From Austropuccinia psidii (Eukaryota; Basidiomycota; Pucciniomycetes; Pucciniales; Sphaerophragmiaceae): a stretch of DNA of 64,000 nt. Shown piece after piece: positions 24,445-36,829 of the stretch. The stretch spans positions 80,245,785 through 80,309,784 of the forward strand of contig JALGQZ010000002.1 of assembly GCA_023105745.1 (NCBI GenBank), in the 5' to 3' direction. The notes under the pieces are model-generated. The model was given only the letters and a program-made list of their open reading frames with translations, was not told the DNA's origin and did not search any database. The position numbers and the translations under genes are program-made. Numbering within the stretch: the first letter of the stretch is position 1; every line of letters starts with the position of its first letter.

Positions 24445-25236
24445 TTAAAATGGTGACCTCCTGAGCACCAATACAAGGTGAAGCCTGTTGAGGCTATTGG
24501 AAAGGATTGAGAGTGGGATAAAGGAAAGTTCTTTTAAGAGGAAAATAAAATAATAACTGATATTAAAAATTTGTCATATGATGCAGTACTTGCTTGATCT
24601 TCTTTTGAGATTGGCTTCATGATTGATGGTGTTTTAATGATTGAGTATTCTTTGAGATGAATTTTTGATATGATAAAATGAAAATGATAATAAAATTTAA
24701 TATAAAGAATGAAAATTAAAATAAAAGAAAGAGAAAAGACAAAAGAAAAATGAATTGAATCTTGAGGAGGTTCCAATCTTCATCACGGAGGTTGATAACT
24801 GATTTTGAAATTGGCCAAGGACGTGGAAAGAGAAATTTTATGCCAGGTTCTCACAAAGTGACCAAGGTGATGTTTTGACAAGATTTTAGACCCCTCAGGG
24901 AAGTGCACACCAGGAGAGGAACTTACTTTTGGTAGTTACCACTCCCGCCAGTGCCATAAAAGTTTAGAACAAAAAATGTTGAAGGAATGCATTTGAATTT
25001 TGAAATCTTGGAAATGAATTGAAAAGTGAATGGCCCATTGTCCCAAGTGAAAATGGCCATAAGATTGGAAATGAAGTTGAAAGCCATACCAAAGGTCCGT
25101 GTCCAAAATTGCAAAGTGCTCATAGAGTGGCCAAGGTGATGCTTACAACAAAAAAGAGTAGAATACCCCTAAAGGTGCATACCAGGAGTTGGACTTACTT
25201 TTGGTAATTCCTCTCCCCACCAAGCACCATAATGAA
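24445..25236 (-). other. 3' untranslated region of the family III element
   Basis: About 790 bp between the pol stop and the polypurine tract with no open frame of note. Its first part aligns with the forward fragment at 21060-21199, which shows that the latter was cut here by the insertion. Confidence 0.6.
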
Positions 25237-28200
25237 TCAAGCTTTTGAAGAATTGGGCCCAGGCTTGTCAGTATATAATGAATGAAAATCTTTGACAAGT
25301 TCAGGACAATTCTTGTGGTTTTTGGTTGGTTCCCAAGTGGATCTTTCTGGGTCTTTACTGAAACCTTTCCATTCCACCAGATACCATAATTTTCCTCTCT
25401 TGAGCTTTGAGTCCAGTATTTGAGAGACTTCCCATTCCTCTTCTTCTTCAATGATGATTGGAGGAGGAGGCTCTTGGTGCCTATTTGGGATTGTTGATGT
25501 CTTGACTGGTTCTAAGAGTGAAATATGGAAGACTGGGTGGATGGAATTCTATTGCAATGGGAGCTTGAGGTGGTAGGCATGAGTGCTGACTTTCTTCAAG
25601 GTTGGAAAAGGACCCAACCATCTTTCAGAAAGTTTTTTGGTGGGTCTAGTTGATTTTATGTTCTTGGAGGAAAGCCATACCATGTCACCAGGATTGAAAA
25701 TAGGTGGACTTGCTCCACTTTTATCTGCATACCTCTTAAACCTGTTTATGGCAGCTTCAAGTTCTCTCTTGACATATTGCTGTACTGATTGGATTTTTGT
25801 TGATAACCTTCCAGCAGGAGTATCTTGAGTAATGTGAACTGAGTCAAAATGTGTATCTCTTCCATAAACAGTGAAAAATGGTGATTGTTTTGTTGAAGAG
25901 TGGTCAGAGTTATTGTAGGCAAATTCAGCCAGAGGGAGCCAGGTGTTCCAATCATCTTGATGATAACTGACATACATCCGAAGGTACTGTTCTAGTATCC
26001 GATTTACCCTCTCTGTTGGTCCATCAGTTTCTGGATGATAAGCAGTTGACAGATCACTTGAAATATTGAGCTTCTGACAAAGATTGGTCCAAAAGGAAGA
26101 AACAAAAAGAGAACCTCTATCACTAACAATGCTTGAAGGAGGGCCATTCTTTGAGAAAATATTCTTGATGAATAAATGGGCCAAATATAGTGAAGTGATT
26201 GAAGACATTGTTGGAATAAAAACTGCCATTTTTGAGAATCTGTCCACTATGACTAAAATTGAATCAAAGGAATTTGACAGTGGAAATTGAGTGATGAAAT
26301 CCATTGAAAGACAAATCCAAGGACCACTTGGAATTGGAGGAGGCTTGAGGATTCCAAACTTCTTGTGATGAATATTTTTTTCTTGAACACTGTTGAAAGG
26401 ATAAGACATAATCCTTGATGAATTGAGTCATGCTGGACCAGTGGAAATCCCGCTTGACAAGTTTGAGAGTCTTCTCTTGGCCAGGGTGTCCAGCTAGAGG
26501 AGAGTCAAGCCTTTTTTGAAGTATGCTTAGTTGAATTGTGGGGTCATTTGGGACCACCACCCAATCTTTGAACAGAAGAAGTTGGGAGGAGGAATCAAGA
26601 GAATAATCTTGGACAGATTTACCTTTACCCAAATCTTGAAGGATACTTCTATATTGAGAATCTTGCCATAATGCCTTCTGAATTGATTCAATCAGATTTG
26701 AAAATGCTTCCACCTTGACTGAAAAGAATTTTGAGGCTTGAATTTCATGTTGCTTGATTATATTTTGAAAATTCATTGGATTCTTGCTGATTAAATCTTC
26801 TCCCCTCTCTGGGTAAACTTCATCCCGAGGTGATAAAGCATCTGGAAGGGTAGCCAAGTGGCCAGGGCAGTAGGTGATTGAAAAATGGAATTCAGAGAGA
26901 AATTCAGCCCAGCAAGCTTGAAGGCGAGTGAGAATCTTTGAAGACATAAAATATTGAAGTGATGAATGATTAGTGAGAACTTCAAAAGAGGAAGAAAGAG
27001 AAAGGAGAAAAGCTCTCCAGCGCTTGAGAGCCCAGACTATGCCAAGAAGTTACTTGTCATGAATCTCATAATTGAGCTCAGCTGGGAGAAGCTTGCGGCT
27101 ATCAAATGCAATGGGATCTTTTCCTGAGTAAGAAATCTGACTCAGTACAGCACCCAAGGCATAATCAGAAGCATCAGTCTCTACAATGGTGGGTAGAGAA
27201 GGATCAAAGTGGGAAAGTATTGGAGAAATGGTGAATGCCTCTTTGAGTTGATGAAACTGTCTAAGAGCTTCCTCATTGAGGGGAAAATGGGAATCTTTCT
27301 TGAGGAAAATTGTGAGTGATCTAATCTTCTTTGAAAAATTCTTGATGAAACGGAAGTAAAAATTGGCAAAGCCAAGGAATGAGCGAAGAACCTTAAGGTT
27401 TCTTGGAGCTTGCCAATTGAAAATTTGCTGGACTTTTGCTTGGTCCATCTTGAGGCCTTCAGAAGAAACAACATAACCCAAATACTCTACACTAGAAACA
27501 TGAAACAGGCACTTGAAGGCCTTGGCAAAGAGGTTATTGGCTCTGAGTCTAGATAGAACAGTGGACACATTAGTGACATGTTCTTCTTCAGATTTGGAAA
27601 AGACCATAATTTCATCCAACTAAACCACAACATAGACATCAAGAAGATCATAAAAAATATCATTGACAAGGTTTTGGAAAGAGGCAGGAGCACTGGTGAG
27701 CCCAAATGGCATAACCAAATACTCATAGCTGCCATATTTGGTCTTAAAACATGTCAAATGTTCATCACCTTCCTTGATTCTGAGCAGGTTATATGCACCA
27801 CGCAAATCAATCTTGGAGAAGATAGAAGAACCATTGAAAACAGTAAGAAGCTGATTCATAGTAGGAACAGGATACTTGTTCTTCCTAGTAACAGCATTGA
27901 GTTTGCAGTAATCAACACACAAACGGAGGCCACTATCTTTCTTTTTGATAAAGAGGACAGGTGCTCCTGTTGAAGAGGAGCTTGGCTGGATGAAACCTTT
28001 CTCTACTTTCTCTGAAATGTAGGCCCTGAGTGTATCTGAATCTTGGTTTGATAAAGAGTAGATCACCCCAACTGGAGGTAGAGACCCCTCCAGCTCAATA
28101 TGATGATCACAGGCACGGTGAGGAGGAAGTTTTCTTCTTTCACCTTGGAGAATACATCCAAGTACTGGTGATAAACAGCAGGAACAACCTTCATCACAGT

Positions 28201-29046
28201 TTCTCTTTGTTCTGGCTCTTCCTCTTCATTCCACAACTCCTCCAGGGAGTCATGATAAGATGAAGGAGGAAGGTTCATATTCCCAAAGAAGAGATGAAGT
28301 GAAGATACAGAATTATCTTCTCCAACATCCTGAATATCTTTAAAGACTTCATCTCTAGATGATACTAATGACTGATGGGAATTAAGGGGAGGAATATTGA
28401 CAGAAGATGGAAATGATGGTGTTCTAGAATCACCAATGAGAGCTGCACATGATTTGGAAGAATAAAAGTCATTACTTAAAGGTTTTGAAGGATCATAATA
28501 GTCCCTATGATCAGCATTAAAGGTGATAAGCCCTTGCCTCCAATCAATATATGTATTAAAATGGTTAAGAAAGTCAAAGACCAATATGAAGTCTTCTCCC
28601 TTGGGAGTATCAATGACTAAAAAGTCCCATTCAAATCTTGGGAAGGAAGGGAGCTCAACCATATATTTAGTATGGTGAGTCACAAATAAGGAAGGGGACT
28701 CAGAGGAGTCCAAAATGATAAGAGGAATCTTCTCTGGGAGATCTGAAATGGTCAAAGAATACTTGTGAACAAACTGCCTAGCAATAAATGAGTTGGTAGC
28801 ACCAGAATCAATGAGAATACTGTAAAACATATCAGAGAGAGAAGAAAAGACAAAGAGCTCAAGAGAATTCTTGACACCATTATTCAGAATGCACAATTGT
28901 GCTGTAGATGGAAAACAGTGAAGACCATTGAACACAATATGATCTTCACTCAGGCTTTCCCCTGGCTGAGAAATTTGCCTGCCAGTTGGGTAAGCTTTTT
29001 TTAGGCCTTTTGAAAGAGGACTCAAGACTATGCTTCCCACAACCAT
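25237..29046 (-). pseudogene. Protease-RT-RNase H-integrase-chromodomain polyprotein, family III (broken)
   Basis: Reads leftward. Aspartic protease ILIDSGATNSFI near 28810. Frameshift around 28130 before RT. RT has CVDYCKLNAVTRKNKYPVP and FSKIDLRGAYNLLRI; the catalytic box is ruined: a TAG (27618-27620) replaces its first residue and the last Asp is Glu (LDEI). RNase H begins IVETDASDYALGAVLS, with a stop at about 27050. Integrase zinc site: second half frameshifted (FQQCSRKKYSS) near 26400. DDE core intact in MDFITQFP, IVSDRGSLF and HPETDGPTERV. GPY/F region GDMVWLSSKNI. A canonical chromodomain (EEWEVSQILDSKLKRGKLWYLVEW, then STWEP) near 25440-25290 should read histone marks and guide integration (family knowledge). 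Stop at 25547-25549 upstream of it. Ends at TGA 25237-25239. Confidence 0.9.
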
Positions 29047-30239
29047 AGGTACATAAGACCTCCTTGATTCTTCTTTGTTTTTCAGAATTCATCAACTTGA
29101 AATCTTTATTCAGCAAAGAATAATGAGGCTTGTCCCTCTTCTGAAACTTCTTCTTCTTATGACTTGAGCTTGAAGAATTTGGAAGATGAGAAGTACTTGA
29201 TCTTTGGGCTTCAAGTTTCTTCTCTTGATAGTGATTCTTCTCCTTTTGCCTTTCATGGTACCTGTTATCAAGCTCTGGGGTAATGTCCATTAAGTCTTGA
29301 AGAGAATCAATTCTTGAAGGATGGGAGGCCAATTGATCCAATATCCTGGATGGCAATCCCTTCCTGAAATGATGGATAAGAGCCCTTTCACCCCAATCTC
29401 CAATTCTTGAGACAAGACTTCTGAAATCAGAAATGTATAAAGATACATGCCCACCTTCTTTCATTCTTAAAAAATCCAATTCTGCTTCAGCTTTTCTGAC
29501 TTCATTTGGGTCACCAAATAGAGTGAAGAGTTGGGATTCAAATAAAGGCCAAGAATTGAGAAGGTGATTGGAGTCTTGATTGGTGAGATTGGAAAGATAA
29601 GTCTCAATCCATTTTGCAGCCCTGCCAATGAGAAATGAAGTGGCATAAGGGACCTTCTTTCTATCTTGAGAGAAGTTTTCCGGATAATTATGAAAGATCA
29701 GTTGACAAGACTGAATAAAGCTTTCAACTTTGAAGGGTTGAGTCCCATCAAAGCATTCTGGTGCCTTCATAGATGGATTCTTGAAGGCTGGTGGTCTTGA
29801 TGCTTCAGAGGATGAAGCTTCTTGAAGATTGGCCATAATCTGACTCATTTGCTGCATGATGGCCAATAGAGATGGTTCAGACTGATGGGAGACAGGCTGA
29901 TTAGACTGGGATAGAGTTGGCCCTCCAGTACCTTGGGATTCCTCCACCGGAGCAGGGACACCTTCAGTACCATCAGACTCTTCCTCTTCACCATCTTCAC
30001 CTGGACCCTTGAAAATGGTCCTTGAAGTTCCTGGAAGTCCACCAACTACTCCTGAGAATGAGCTTCATCTTCTTGGCACTCTTCCTTCCTTCCAAAATGG
30101 GTCCTCTGTCCAGTTTGGCCCTCAGTTGAGAAACTGCTTGGGTGTCATCAAGAGGAGCCCTGGGAGTTGGAGTGAGAACAGCTTGAGTTCTGGCCTGAGA
30201 TCTTTTCTGCCTTGCAGGAGGTGAGCGTTGGATGGGCAT
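28946..30239 (-). pseudogene. Gag polyprotein, family III (frameshifted)
   Basis: Start chosen at the ATG at 30239-30237 (MPIQRSPPARQKRSQ), which follows the leader and matches the common start of this gag as I recall it. Frameshifts near 30050 and 29950 break the acidic N-terminal part. From 29947 the frame is open: a Gln-rich helix (LAIMQQMSQIMANLQEA), the Retrotrans_gag capsid (MKAPECFDGTQPFKVESFIQ ... LFTLFGDPNEVRKAEAEL) and a Ser/Lys linker. The zinc knuckle, normally CTYCGGKHSLESC, here reads CTYGCGKHSLESS, so two Cys are displaced or lost. It forms the virus-like particle in active relatives (family knowledge). Confidence 0.88.
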
Positions 30240-30989
30240 GATTTCAGGATAGAAATGAAATAAAATGAAAAACAATCAAGATTTGAAGATGAAAACTTGA
30301 GGCAATTTAAATAATGCTTGAAGTCAAAAATCAAAATCAATATCTTGAGGAAAATCAATAAAATCAATAAATCAAATGAAATCTTGAGGTAAATCAATCA
30401 ATTAAATATCAAATGAAAACTTGAAGTCAATATATCAACTGTCAAATCAATCAAAATCAAAATCTTTCAAAATCAATCAATCAATCAAATGAATTCTTGA
30501 GGCAAAATCAATTTATGTCAAAATTCTTGATGTGAAAAATCAGCAAAATCAATGAAATCTTCAGGTCAATCAATTTTCTTGAGGTCAGTATCAATTTATG
30601 TCAAATCAATCAATCAAATCAAAATCAAGTGAGTTCTTCTTAAAAATTAAAATTCTTGAAGAATGAATCAATTATGAATCTTGATGTGAAGAATGTGTCT
30701 GAATAACTTGATGAAAGATTTGAAATCAAATGGAAATTAAGATGACGCCTGAATTATGAATGAATTAAAAATGATGATTGGAGATAAGATTTTAAAAAGA
30801 GAAACAAAAAATAAAATTGGGTCAACTTTCAATTTTAAGAATGCAGAATGAATGAGAGAAAATTGAGGGGTGACAATGAATCATAAGGTTCATAAGTATT
30901 AAAGAGTCATAATTTCAATCAAATGAGTGAATGAAATTATAAAGAAAGAATGAACATAATAAAAAGAAATTATGAGTTAATTAATATAA
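30240..30989 (-). other. 5' leader of the family III element, AATCAA-rich
   Basis: Between gag and the 5' LTR. 30290-30640 is a degenerate low-complexity tract of aatcaa, aaatcaatc and cttgagg/cttgatg motifs. Immediately inside the LTR the sense strand reads TTATATTAATTAACTC, without the TTTGGGGGCC primer site of the other families or any obvious TGG-type site. Confidence 0.6.
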
Positions 30990-32342
30990 TGTCACAGGGG
31001 CTCATGGACAGAAAACAAGAGTGGCCTGGCACTCAGCAATCAGGGAACTCACTTGGAAGACTCCAAAAGAATAAATAAATAAAAATAAAAGAATAAATTT
31101 CTCTAAGAAATATGCAGGTACAAAGATGATATGCAATAAGAGAAAAGAGAAGCCAAATGGACAAAGAGCCAACCAAGTAAGTCCTTAATCACTGTTTCAA
31201 CCTTCCAAAATGAACAATGGAATTAGTAAGGATATGACCACCAAATATCCATTGACAGGCAAAGGAAGAAAAGAGAGAAGGTGCTAAATGACTGACTTGA
31301 TAGTATCAGTATTCACTTAACAAAAATGATAATATATATAAAGATAAAATAAAATCAAAATATGTTAATTAACTGGGGGAAAAAAACCCCAGGGTCAAAA
31401 GGTAGCCGGTATATGTGAAAAGTTGGTACCTTGATTTCTTCAGGCTGAAAACTGATCTGTATTGATCCTTGAGGCTGTATTGATTGTTTTGGGAATTGAT
31501 ACAGCTGGCTAATATTGAAATTGAAATTGGTTGAATGAATTTCCCATGCTTGAAAATGAAATACAGTTCTTGATGGATCCAGACTTTATTGAAATGAAGG
31601 TGGTTGCCAAGATGGATTGAGTGGAGCTTTGAAACTTGATACATGAATGAACTGCCTGCTGAATCCCTTGAGAATGATCAAACAGTATTTCCTTGGAGGA
31701 ATACTGTGAATGAAATTATCCAATGACGTCTTGATGGCGTGATTGGTCTTTGATGCTGAAACACTTGCTCTTGAGCCTTGATGAGTCCTCTGAATGATTG
31801 GGTGCCTTGATGATGTGATGATATGTTGGAATATTGAAATGACCATTTGATATTTCCACCATTGAATTTCTGTTGAAAAATGATGCATAATGATATATAA
31901 CATCATTTATGGCATATTGGTTCATTGGGAAGAAGAGCTTGGAAAGGTGTTTCTGGGTCCTTTAGGGTTTTTGGCCACTTTTGGGTTCTGAGCCAAAAAC
32001 TGGCCCAAAGGGTGGGAAAGTGTCTTTTAGACACTTTGTGTCAAAGTGTGCAAAATGCGCATTATGAGCCCAAATGTCCAAAAACAGCCATTTTGGCCAT
32101 TCCCCCTGGTTTTGAGGGAAATGACCAGAAATACCCAATTGGGCATAAATTGCCGCTATGGCTTCTGGATTGAGGTGAAGGGCCATGAAGGCCCCAAAAG
32201 ACAAATGGCCATAAATGGTCCATAAGATGATTAGGTGGCCATATTGGCCACTGGTGATGAATATGGCCAATTGGCGATAAAAGGACTGTGGCTTGGTATG
32301 CCATACGGAGATCCAAGGAGGTGAATTGCCATGGTTGTGACA
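30990..32342 (-). repeat. 5' LTR, family III, reverse
   Basis: 1353 bp, plus strand tgtcacaggggctcatgg to catggttgtgaca. Matches the split left LTR throughout, at moderate divergence. At least six TGGCCA palindromes lie in 31970-32280. Confidence 0.9.
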
Positions 32343-33719
32343 ATACTCTAAATCAATAGTATAGCCAAGATACCACCAAAACATGGATCTGAGACAAATC
32401 AGCTCAAAAGATATCAAAAGAAACAGGAAACTTACCCTTTTCCAAACATACAAGTCCCATCACCATAGGACAAAGAATAACAAAGTTATTCCTGCTCAAA
32501 GTTGTTGCTGAGCATAAACCTTAAATTTCACCTCTCATCTGAAATACATAGTAAGAGGCCTAACCCCTTCAAATTGGTATTCAAATGAATCTCTAAGTCA
32601 GGGCTATGCAATGGTACCAGCCAAACTGAGCTAGCACCCATATTACTGAAGTTATGGTCAAATTCAGGCCAAACAAGGGTGATTAAAATATTCACCTCTC
32701 ATCTAACTTCTACAGTTTTAGTGTGAGATACCTAAAGTGGGGTCTTTTTGAAAAGATAACAGTCAGGGATATCTGATGGTGCCATTCATTTCCCCATATC
32801 CCATCTAGAACAAACGTTATAAGACAAACAAGCCCAATACAGCTTTTGCCTGAAACCACACATATGTAAAAACCTCTTGTACATGTGATAACTTTCCCAT
32901 ATTTAATTATTACCCTATCGAATGAGGTACCATTGTGTAGCTCACATACAGGGCTATACACAGAGCCACTTTTGAGGTTGATATCTTAAAAACTGACAAA
33001 GGTATGGCTGTTTTAAGGTTAAAAGTCCACAGTTTGGCATATACAGCCTTACCATGGGATAGTATCCCATAACCATGATTATGAGGTGTCAAACAGACAA
33101 AAAAGCTTGTTTTTACTTCAATACCTCATAGTTCATTCAATACTGGGGTCCCATACAGGTTCTGTATAGCATTCTATATGTCATACACATCAGAATGAGG
33201 CTATGTGGTCCCCAGATAAAAATTTCACCCTGTATTGGTGAAAACTGCCCAGATGTAGTTTCAAACCCACAACTGAGCCCAATACAGGCTATACACGACT
33301 CTTTCAAGCCCCAAGCCTGTCCTGGAGAGTGAAAAATCTTCACTTCCTCCACGTGAAAGGGTCTAGCCACCTTTTCACCCCATTTCAGGATAAAAAAGGG
33401 CCTTTCCACAGCCAGAACAGGTTTCCTCATACTTCTCTTGAATTCTTACTTAGTAAACCTGTCAAAAACAGCTATACTCTTGGAAAATAACCAGGTAAAA
33501 TTTAAATTTAAGTATTTTAGTCTTTATTATTGTAATCCAACAGGTAAAGCTGCACCCAGGGCTGTCAACAGCCCTCACCACCACTATTCCACAATAGTAA
33601 AGCCCTTTTATGTTATTTATAAACCCTGACTATTATCAGAAACCTTTATCACCATGTCACAGTCATAGTTGAAGTTGTAAATAGTTTAATTACTGCTTCA
33701 TCATAGACTCAGCCTGACA
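32343..33719 (+). repeat. Family IV-like LTR lacking its first ~46 bp
   Basis: Starts inside the LTR (atactctaaatcaatagtat, compare ataccataaaccaatggtat at 40240) exactly where the reverse family III LTR ends, and runs to agcctgaca at 33719. It retains the U3 hairpin region (accctgtattgg ... cccaatacag, around 33229-33290) and a TATA-like gataaaaaagg near 33390. Noticeably diverged from the LTRs of the 40194 element. The right flank tgaat (33720) would be its target copy; the left one is lost. Confidence 0.85.
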
Positions 33720-33744
33720 TGAATTGATTGTAAAAATTAAAGAA

Positions 33745-36711
33745 AAACTGATTGAACTCTAATTTAAATATAAAAATGCCTTTGCAACTGACAAGGAACC
33801 ACTAGTTGCCATAATTGGACAAGAGGTAGAGATAATCCTTAATGTAGAAAGACCTTCTCCACCTCTATTAAGAAGATCAGCTTATCCAGCCAGCCCAAGA
33901 GCTAGAGAAGCTTTAGAGGTACACATTAAAGAACTAATGCACCTTGGAGTATTAAGGAAAGTAGGACATAATGAACAGGTAGAAGTCACTACACCTGTCA
34001 TTATAGCCTTGCATAATGGAAAATCAAGGATGGTAGGGGACATGAGAGCTCTAAACACCTATACTATCCCTGGCAGATATCCAATACCCAGAATCCATGA
34101 AACATTAACACAATTATCTCAGGCTAAGCTTATCACAGCCAGGGATGCTCTAAAGGGTTTTCATCAAAGTGTCTTAACAGACAATTCCAAGGAACTACTA
34201 AGGATAATAGTCCAGTGTGGAATTTTTGAATATCTCAGAATGCCATTTGGTATACAAAATGCACCATCCCATTACCAAAGGATGATAAATACCATATTTC
34301 CTGAATAATTTTCAGAAGGATAGATGATTATTCATATTGATGATATCATAATTTGCTCAGAGACTTGGGACAGTCACCTATCAAGACTAGAAAGAGTCTT
34401 TCAAAAGATAGTCCAAGTAAACATGAAATCTCTTGGAAAAAATGTCATTTTTCATACAGTGAACTGAAAGAACTAGGACATGTTGTATTTGGACTAAGTT
34501 TGGGCATAGACAAAAACAAAGTAGCAGCAGTACTATTGAAGCCAATGCCCCAAACTAAGAAAGAAATGCAATTATTTCTAGGATTTTCTGGTTATTACAG
34601 ACAACATATAAAAGATTTTGCAAGAATTGCTAAATAATTGTATAAACTCTGTGACCAACAGACAGTCTATGAAATTACTGAAGAATGAGTTAAGGGATAT
34701 GAAGAATTGAAAAGTTCCTTAACAAATGCCATAACTATGTGCTGCACTACACCAGACACAAATCATCAATGACAAAGCTGTTGAAGGACCAATTTGCTTC
34801 ATTTCAAGACAAATAGAGCCAACAGAAGCAAGGTATGAAGCAAGCCAAATGGAATGCCTCTGCCTAGTGTGGTCTTTGGAAAGATTACACTATTATTTAA
34901 ATGGGACAGTGTTTGATGTAATTACAGATTGAAATGCTGTAAAATCTTTATTAAACATGAAAACCCCAAATAGACATATGTTAAGATGGAAAATTACCAT
35001 CCAAGAATATAGAGGAAATATTACTATAGTTCATAAATCTGGTAATATTAATAAAAATGTAGATGGTCTTAGCAGATGGGCTCTGGCAAATACACCTGAA
35101 AATCCAGCATGGATACCATAGGAAGAGCACCATATAGAAAGCATATGTGTAACAGATATAGGCAAAGAATTATTTAACCAAGTTAAAGAAAGCTATAAAA
35201 TGGATAAAAAATGTCATATCTCATGGAAAACTCTAATGAAAGACTTTAAAGACCCATCACTTTCATCAAAACTAGATGAAACATGGAAAAAAGCATATGA
35301 TGAAGGAAGATTCTACCTCCTTGATGGAATCCTTTACCATAGAACTAAACATACATGTGCTATTTCTTTAACAGATAGAACTCTAATAAGTACTATACTA
35401 CATGAATGTCATGATATTGTTGCAGCTGGACATCTCTCAGAAGACAGAACACTAGAGAGGGTAAAAACCTGCTCTTGGTGGCCAAATTGGAAGAAAGATG
35501 TTGCGAATACTGCCAAACCTGTGACAGATGCAAATGGGCAAACAGAGTCACAGGTAAGAAATTTGGAATGCTGATCCAAATCCAAGAACCAAAATCACCT
35601 TTTGAAAGAGTTCATATAGATTGAGTTACAGCATTACCTCCAGGAGGAGACAGAAGTTACAATGCTTTCCTAGTATTAGTTGACAGATATAGCAAAACCC
35701 CAATGTTTTTACCATGTCACAAGGATGATAAAGCTATGGATACAGCCATAATGATATGGAACAAACTTATTAGCCACACAGGCTTATTCCAAAACATCAT
35801 AAGTGATAGAGACCCAAAAATTTACTTCAGCATTATGGACAAACCTCCATAACCTGTTTGGAGCAAAACTATCATTCTCAACAGCTTACCACCCCCAAAC
35901 TGATGGTCTAGAAGAAAGAATGATACAGACATTAGAAGACATGATCAGAAGATTCTGTGCTTATGGCCTAGAATTCAAAGATTCAGATGGTTTTACCCAT
36001 GATTGGTGTATATCAATACCAGCTCTTGAGCTGTTGTATAAAACATCAATCCATTCTTCAACTAGCAAGACACCTGCAATGCTGGAAAAAGGCTGGAATC
36101 CAAGACTCCCTTATGATACCCTCAAAAAGTACTTAGTGGATATACACCCAACAGCAAGTACTTTCAAGTTAATGCCTGACAAAGCAAGACACCATGCAAA
36201 CAGATGTATGCAAGATTCTTTCAAGTATGCAAAAGAAAGATGGTATAAAATCCATAAACCACCTGAATTCAAGATAAGAGACTTGGTCCTAGTGTCAACT
36301 CTAAATTTCAATAATATAAAAGGCCCAAAGAAATTGAAAGATGCCTTTGCAGGACAGTTTATGATAAAAGCACTACATGGACCTAATTCTGTGCAATTAG
36401 AGCTCACAGGTGAGCTAATGAACAAACACCCAACTTTCCCTGTAAGTCTGATAAAGCCTTACGGCTCAAGTGACAAGGAATTATTTCCACTAAGAAATAA
36501 ACCCCCACTTGAAATACCCCCTTTAAAGGAAGGAGAAGAAAAGAAAATTGTAGAAGTCCTTAAAGAAAAAGGACAAGAAAAAAAAGGAAAGGGAATACCT
36601 TTTAAGGTATAAAAATAAACTCAAGAAAATGAATGGCTACTTGAGAAGGGTATAACAAATGTTGATCAACTATTTAGAAGGTTCAGACATGAAAGAAAGC
36701 CTGAAGAATAG
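33745..36711 (+). pseudogene. RT, RNase H, integrase, chromodomain-like tail, family V (broken)
   Basis: Starts in the stretch before RT ([27 protein letters not shown]). RT: TTPVIIALHNGKSRMVGDMRALN is intact; stops at 34306-34308 and 34321-34323; the catalytic box is HIDD (Tyr to His, 34333-34335). Part of RNase H is missing near 34735, including the LYIDA strand. Integrase: HECHD and GHLSEDRT are present but the Cys pair is frameshifted near 35515; the core MDWV has become IDXV with a stop (TGA 35622-35624); IISDRD is followed by an extra A near 35820. From 35803 a clean 269-codon stretch covers [12 protein letters not shown], the GPY/F-like region and [13 protein letters not shown]. Tail WLLEKGITNVDQLFRRFRH ends at TAG 36709-36711. 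Inactive. Confidence 0.85.
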
Positions 36712-36817
36712 AAAAATCAAGCATTATTGAGCTTCAAGACCAACAAAGTCTATTGAAGAGGTAGGACAGTGGATGATACCCTAATTAACTGTATCAGATT
36801 GTGGTACAATTGTTTTT

Positions 36818-36829
36818 GGTGGTAGTGAA
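36818..36829 (+). other. Polypurine tract, family V
   Basis: ggtggtagtgaa next to the LTR start tgtgagcc; two T interruptions show decay against ggtgggagggaa. Confidence 0.6.

Larger units (their letters stand above)
21200..32342 (-). mobile_element. Family III element, reverse, both LTRs present, coding region broken
   Basis: 3' LTR on the left (21200-24432, enlarged by a solo LTR), polypurine tract, pol, gag, leader, 5' LTR on the right (30990-32342). The LTR ends are tgtca...tgtgaca. The flanks do not match: left cgttt belongs to the forward family III fragment, right atact to a family IV-like LTR. Either the element arose by recombination between two copies at different sites, or a deletion removed one flank. 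Its gag is the protein type I recall as extremely abundant in Austropuccinia psidii. Confidence 0.9.

Noticed and set aside
25143..25451. 102-codon reverse frame beginning MKKKRNGKSLKYW
   Set aside because: Frame shadow of the family III chromodomain.
31962..32453. 163-codon reverse frame in the family III LTR
   Set aside because: It crosses the LTR end into an unrelated family IV-like LTR and is rich in TGGCCA-derived codons; not a protein.
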